From Hymenoscyphus infarciens (taxonomy: Eukaryota > Ascomycota > Leotiomycetes > Helotiales > Helotiaceae), in assembly GCA_001414345.1 (NCBI GenBank), contig LLCB01000445.1, positions 1 to 35,803 on the forward strand: a stretch of DNA of 35,803 bases, given 5' to 3'. A program made the position numbers and the translations under genes. Positions 31,786 to 35,803 of the stretch are shown here, piece after piece (within the stretch, counting starts at the first letter, position 1; the number at the start of each line of letters is the position of its first letter). The notes beneath the pieces are model-generated. The model was not told the origin of the DNA. It made no database searches and was given only the letters and a program-made list of their open reading frames with translations.

Positions 31786-31880
31786 AAGAAAAGAAGAAGA
31801 AGAAAAAGAAAAAGAAAAAGAAAAAGAAAAAGAAAAAGAAAAAGAAAAAGAAAAAGAAAAAATAAGTGAAAAAAAAAGTC
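31786..31880. repeat. polypurine (AAAAAG)n tract at island edge
   Basis: A 95-bp almost pure purine stretch, with a regular AAAAAG hexamer run from about 31802 to 31860. The RIP island ends here, and CpA content is normal to the right. Confidence 0.95.
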
Positions 31881-33008
31881 TCTCTAAAATTGGTTAGTTT
31901 GGTTTAGCTTGTTTTACAGTTATACGAGAGATAAGGTAGGTAGTTATTGAACCTAACTTGTTTTTGATTCTTATTCTGATATATACGTAGAACTCACTCG
32001 AGTCCTCTCTTATATCCTCTTTATAACATAACATAACCTACTCTCTGCGGTAAAAAATCACTTATGATAACTTCAATCCAAATGAACAAAACTTGATTTC
32101 AAAGCCGTGCGACCTCACAGACATTGTCTCTGACCCCCTAAACAGGAAGTTGAAAACTAACAATAGAAACTCCCAAGCAATTCCGAGAACCAAGAAATTC
32201 CAGACGGCTTCTCCCGCATTCTCGTATTGACGAGTACCAGTACTGCGACTGCAAAAACGATTGGATCACAAAAGTGCGTGGGATGCAAGTCGGCGCGCTT
32301 CGATGCCGGCGACGAGGTGCATACATGATGTATGTATCTGCTGGTTGAAGAGAGATATAGAGATAAAGGGCGGTGAACTGGGATGCTTGGGTAGATGGAA
32401 GGGGGTTTGATTTGGGGGAGAAGTTGTTTGCTGCAAACACAGATTGAGTCGAGAAGTGTGCTTTCACCTCGACCCAAATGTCTCATACTCGAGCAGAACC
32501 TGGAGCTTGGATTGAATTGAAATACACGACCACTCGCCGGTTCAGCCTTGCAAAGTAGACAAATTCTATTCGAAAGACAACTGTGCCTCCAACACATGGC
32601 GTCCACAAAGCTGGAATCGGACCAGAGAATCGGAAAATCTCCAGATGAACAAGAAAGGGAGCTGAAGCCTTGCCAGACTCCTAACTGATACCTGGACATG
32701 GATATATGCCGTGTTACTAGATAATATCGACTCTGCCACGTTGATGTCAAATTCCCGCCGGGGGTTTGGTGTTGTACAGAGCCATGAAAGGAGTGGAAAT
32801 GTGTAAATGTGTAAATGAAAAGCAGCATTTGCTGACTGGGACAGTATGCTTAGTGGACTCTGGGTAATTTGCGTTGCGACACAAGAGACGCCACGAGGAA
32901 GAGTGGGTGTGTAAAACAGACATCGGACCAAGCGATCAGTTCACAGTCTACGGGGCTGAGCTTATCGGCATATAGATAGCTCTCAGCATGGCAAATAGGA
33001 GAGGAGAC
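31881..33008. other. normal-composition spacer without a supported gene
   Basis: CpA-rich, non-RIP sequence. Overlapping minus-strand open frames between 32138 and 32931 have low-complexity Ser/Cys-rich translations with no domain and no coherent splice model. They are not called. Could be the flank of a gene destroyed or displaced by the repeats. Confidence 0.45.
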
Positions 33009-34089
33009 ATAGTAAAAAAGCTTACTATCTTCACCAATAACTAAGCTGCTATTATATTATCTACGAGACCTAGAAACTAGTCTAGGCAATTTATTCTAAG
33101 AAAGATATACTAGCTATATAGTATCTTAAAAAGGAGGAACGTGGAGATAACGATTTAATAGATCTTAGTATATATAGGTGTTCTAAGCAACGAAAAGGCT
33201 GACGAGCTTACGAAGTAAGCTACTAGTTAGTAATTAAAAGAGAATAAGGAGAAGGGGTTACTAAAAGCTCTAAAGCAGCATATAGCGTGGCTTCTATAGC
33301 TCCTATCCTCTTATAAAAAAATGATTAATTTAGTAGCTAGATCTCTTTAGCACTAAAAGTAGGACCTTAGAGATACTAGTATACTATATAAGAAAAGATA
33401 AGTAAAAGAGAGGATCTTACTATTTTACTATACTCGATAACTATACTAAAACCTTATAAAGGCTGAATCTTTAGTACTAATCTAGATAAGAACTAAGAAG
33501 ATTAGCCTAAATAGATACCTATATAAGATTAATAGAATAGATAACCTATAGTATAAATATAACTAATTATACTAAACTGTTAAATATATACTCGAAGACT
33601 ACGAAGACTTCGAAGATTTACAACTAGAGTATATAGGAGTAAAGTATACTAGCGATGCTAGAGTCTTTCTTTTAGATAGTAAACTTATACCTAAAACTAT
33701 CTCTTTTATACTTATAAGTAGTCTTTTAGACTAATTTGTAGTATACGTTAAAACATATTCGCCTCTATAAATAAGAGGCACTATAAAGAGGACGGCTAGA
33801 GCGGCACTTTTAGACGATTATTATTTATATTAACTAAGCTCTTAAGAGGGCTGTTATATTATAACATAACATATACTAGATTAGAAGGCGAGGTCGAGAT
33901 GGAGGTTACACTTAGAGTTTAGATTACTTAATTTATTTAATTTATAGGTCTCTTTTGTCTTTCTTTTGTCAGCCTTGGATGCGGAGCCGATGGCTTGTAA
34001 CCACATTTATAGACTAGACCTAAATAGTGCGTCTGCATATCTGCTAAAGCGGATAAATAGACTATTAATTATAAAAAAAAAAAAAAAAA
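33009..34089 (+). pseudogene. 5'-truncated Tad-type LINE relic, RNase H domain and poly(A) tail
   Basis: Plus-strand translation shows the end of a non-LTR retrotransposon ORF2. KLTIFTNN is the RNase H region around a catalytic Asp (here Asn). VEITI and GVLSNEKADELTK carry the NEKADELAK motif, and NRYLYKINRIDN followed by TVKYILEDYEDFEDL is the terminal segment that normally holds a CX2C-H-C cluster (Cys codons now mutated). Many TAA/TAG stops interrupt it. The 3' UTR runs to a 17-A tail ending at 34089. GAGAC precedes the relic (33004-33008) and follows the tail, which is a possible short target-site duplication. RIP-like mutation is clear up to about 33930; the last 160 bp are nearly normal. 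Confidence 0.85.
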
Positions 34090-34810
34090 GAGACGCTACG
34101 AGGAGAGTAATTTTGACTGTAGAAAGGCAAGGTACGAAAGGGACTCGATGACAGCAAGAACGAGCCAGCCTAGCCGTCGGTATCCCTTGAACGAGTCCGT
34201 TTCAAATATCAATATCTTGACTGTCCTGGGAAGGCAGTTAACAATTTGTACAGAGAAAGGCTGAGAAAGGAGGGGAAAAAGAGATGCAGGTAGCCGGCAG
34301 GGAAAGAGATCCGATTTTTGATTTTTTTTGGAGAGCCGTGGGCCGTGGCGTGGCTTGTCATCCTGCAAGAGCCCGCTTTGAGCGGAGAGAGCCAAAGCCT
34401 CAGACATACATATCGCGCTAGTCTCTGTACGACTTGGAGCACGAGTAAGTTTCAATAAGTAATGGTGTTTGTCTAGAATGCACCCCGGAATAGCCCAGCA
34501 TCTACTCCTCGAGTCCGTAGGGTAGGGAGAAGTTACACAGCCCGTCCTCGACGCGGATTGTGAATTTGTGACTCTCTTCCAGTTCTCGTTTGTTTCACCC
34601 GACCGATACTTGGCTTCTTCGGCAGGCGTCGAGGCCGGTATTGAATTTGGTGTCTTGAGATGGTGGGGGAAAGAAGGCTGATGGTTGAGCAAGGAAGAAA
34701 CGTCGCATGAAAGGAAAGATTGTGGTTGTTGTCCCTCGTGGAGTGACTTTGTGAGCATTCGGCTCCTTCTCCTTCTCCTTCCCCATTGTCGCAAGCCGCG
34801 CCGTGAGGGT

Positions 34811-34870
34811 GCATATGAGCATATGAGCATATGAGCATATGAGCCTATGAGCCTATGAGCCTATGAGCCT
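34811..34870. repeat. 8-bp minisatellite
   Basis: GCATATGA four times, then GCCTATGA three times and a partial unit. The shift from one variant to the other is clean. Confidence 0.95.
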
Positions 34871-35252
34871 CCTTTTCGTGACCGGCTCACATGTCGGGTT
34901 GATGGTGCATTTTATGGCGTGGACGAGGAGAGTTGTGCCTATGAAAGCTAACCCTGTGGTGGATATTCCGCCACGGCCAGGTTGGGAGGGTTGGGAGGAT
35001 GTTGCTTCGCCCCCATTCGCTGGAGATGCCGTTGACTCGTCGATTTTGATGCACCCAAGATATAAGTAGGCATTCCAGTTGGTCTTCAGCCAGTGTGCAG
35101 CCCAGTGAGCCAGTGGGTGACTAAGGCCGGCAGGAAGTTGACCAAGATCCAAGATGCGTGGTGCCAAGAGAAGGCCTCTTCCATTGGGGGGGAGGGGATT
35201 CCTCTCGGCTCCCAAAGTCCGGCAACCAAAGCTGGAAGCACCTGCAGGGGCC

Positions 35253-35285
35253 GAACGAAAGAACGAAAGAACGAAAGAACGAAAG
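35253..35285. repeat. GAACGAAA tandem repeat
   Basis: Four perfect 8-bp units. Confidence 0.95.
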
Positions 35286-35448
35286 CTGCTACACACCACC
35301 GGATGATCCCATTCCCACCATCACCAATTTCGTCTTGTAAATTGAAATGGAATTCAGCTCCATACGATGGATGGCAACACAAAGAACAGAGAGGAGAAAG
35401 GAGAAAAGAGCAGCCTCAACGCCTGAGACACCCTTCCAATAAAAACAG

Positions 35449-35471
35449 GCAGCAGCAGCAGCAGCAGCAGC
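35449..35471. repeat. AGC trinucleotide repeat
   Basis: About eight AGC units; no coding context could be supported. Confidence 0.95.
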
Positions 35472-35782
35472 GCCTCTAGCACAGTAATCTTCTTCTTCTT
35501 GGTGGACGTGGAAGTGGTCTTTCTCGCTTCTCTCCCCCATTTCTCATTGGCCGGCCCCTCACGCCCCCATTCCCATCCACTGCCCAGTGCCCTGCCCTGC
35601 CCTCCGCTGGCCACTGCACCGCACCCTCCCCCCCCCCCGAACCAAAGACTCTGTTCTGCTTCCTTCCCCACACCATCCCCGACACTGACACCACTGACAC
35701 CGGCCACACCACACCAAAAAGCTGCTGCACACTCCTTTTCCAAGACTGCCTCGATTACTCCACCCTCGAAATCCTCTGACCA

Positions 35783-35803
35783 CCCCCCCCCCCCCCCCCC
35801 CCC
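35783..35803. repeat. poly-C run at window end
   Basis: At least 21 C in a row up to the window border; a 10-C run also occurs near 35629-35638. Confidence 0.95.

Larger units (their letters stand above)
11985..31865. other. 20-kb RIP-mutated, gene-free repeat island
   Basis: Very AT-rich, dominated by TA, and with CpA and TpG nearly absent over long runs (for example 12121-12240 has none) while CpG is still frequent. This is the mark of CpA-directed RIP, a premeiotic process in ascomycetes that mutates duplicated DNA. ATG is so rare that there is no open frame of 60 codons or more between 11852 and 28768. Less mutated patches occur at 16420-17950, 20330-21280, 24775-24850 and 28140-29500. 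Named elements inside are listed separately. Confidence 0.92.
34090..35803. other. normal-composition region, no supported gene
   Basis: Several overlapping open frames on both strands, none with a domain, signal or splice logic. From 35480 on the plus strand is very C/T-rich, as is often seen in fungal promoters and leaders, so a plus-strand gene may start beyond the window. Confidence 0.45.

Noticed and set aside
32138..32931. Minus-strand open frames of 109-223 residues
   Set aside because: Low-complexity translations, no splice model, and three overlapping frames with similar length.
34096..34830. 244-residue minus-strand open frame and overlapping frames
   Set aside because: No domain, basic and Ser/Pro-rich translation typical of shadow frames in CT-rich DNA, it starts within a minisatellite, and several equal frames overlap.

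Overview
The window looks like nuclear DNA from a filamentous ascomycete (Pezizomycotina). Protein flavour suggests Leotiomycetes, but that is only an inference. The evidence is short introns (58 to about 226 bp) with GTAAGT/GTATGT donors, fungal-type proteins (soluble fumarate reductase with a cytochrome b5 tail, a fungal FAS1 protein, an F-box protein), and a large repeat block mutated by repeat-induced point mutation (RIP).

Left part (1-10.9 kb) is the gene-bearing section. It holds a soluble fumarate reductase (795-2867, -), an uncharacterised 407-residue protein (4130-5572, -), a secreted FAS1-domain protein (6390-7107, -), a broken NAD(P)-binding gene start (about 7525-7805, +), a small membrane protein with a CAA-rich leader (7953-8222, +) and an F-box protein (9369-10731, -). 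I assembled the spliced models by eye. All four have consistent reading phases across their introns. The genes share no obvious pathway. The first 193 bases are a little-mutated copy of a repeat found again, RIP-mutated, at 24.6 kb.

Middle part (about 11.9-31.9 kb) is a 20-kb AT-rich repeat island in which CpA and TpG are almost absent over kilobases while CpG survives, as expected of saturated RIP. It contains no intact gene. Long terminal repeats (LTRs) and 5-bp target-site duplications (TSDs) can still be read. A small element with 170-bp LTRs (15531-20172, TSD tataa) holds a solo LTR (16010-18707, TSD atatt), which in turn is split by an inverted element with two 283-bp LTRs (16106-18499, TSD aaaac). 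A relative of that element (28144-31603, TSD ataat) has two 386-bp LTRs. These related elements show no recognisable gag or pol but carry internal tandem arrays whose copy numbers differ strongly between copies. A Ty1/copia gag-pol relic at about 25.9-26.9 kb (-) still shows its zinc knuckle and protease active site, each altered only by RIP-type changes.

Right part (31.9-35.8 kb) has normal composition. It holds a 5'-truncated Tad-type LINE relic with an RNase H domain and a poly(A) tail (33009-34089, +), several microsatellites, and no gene I can support. The window ends in a run of C.

The most distinctive content is the nested family of apparently non-autonomous LTR elements with variable internal arrays, together with the layered insertion history that the four TSDs allow.
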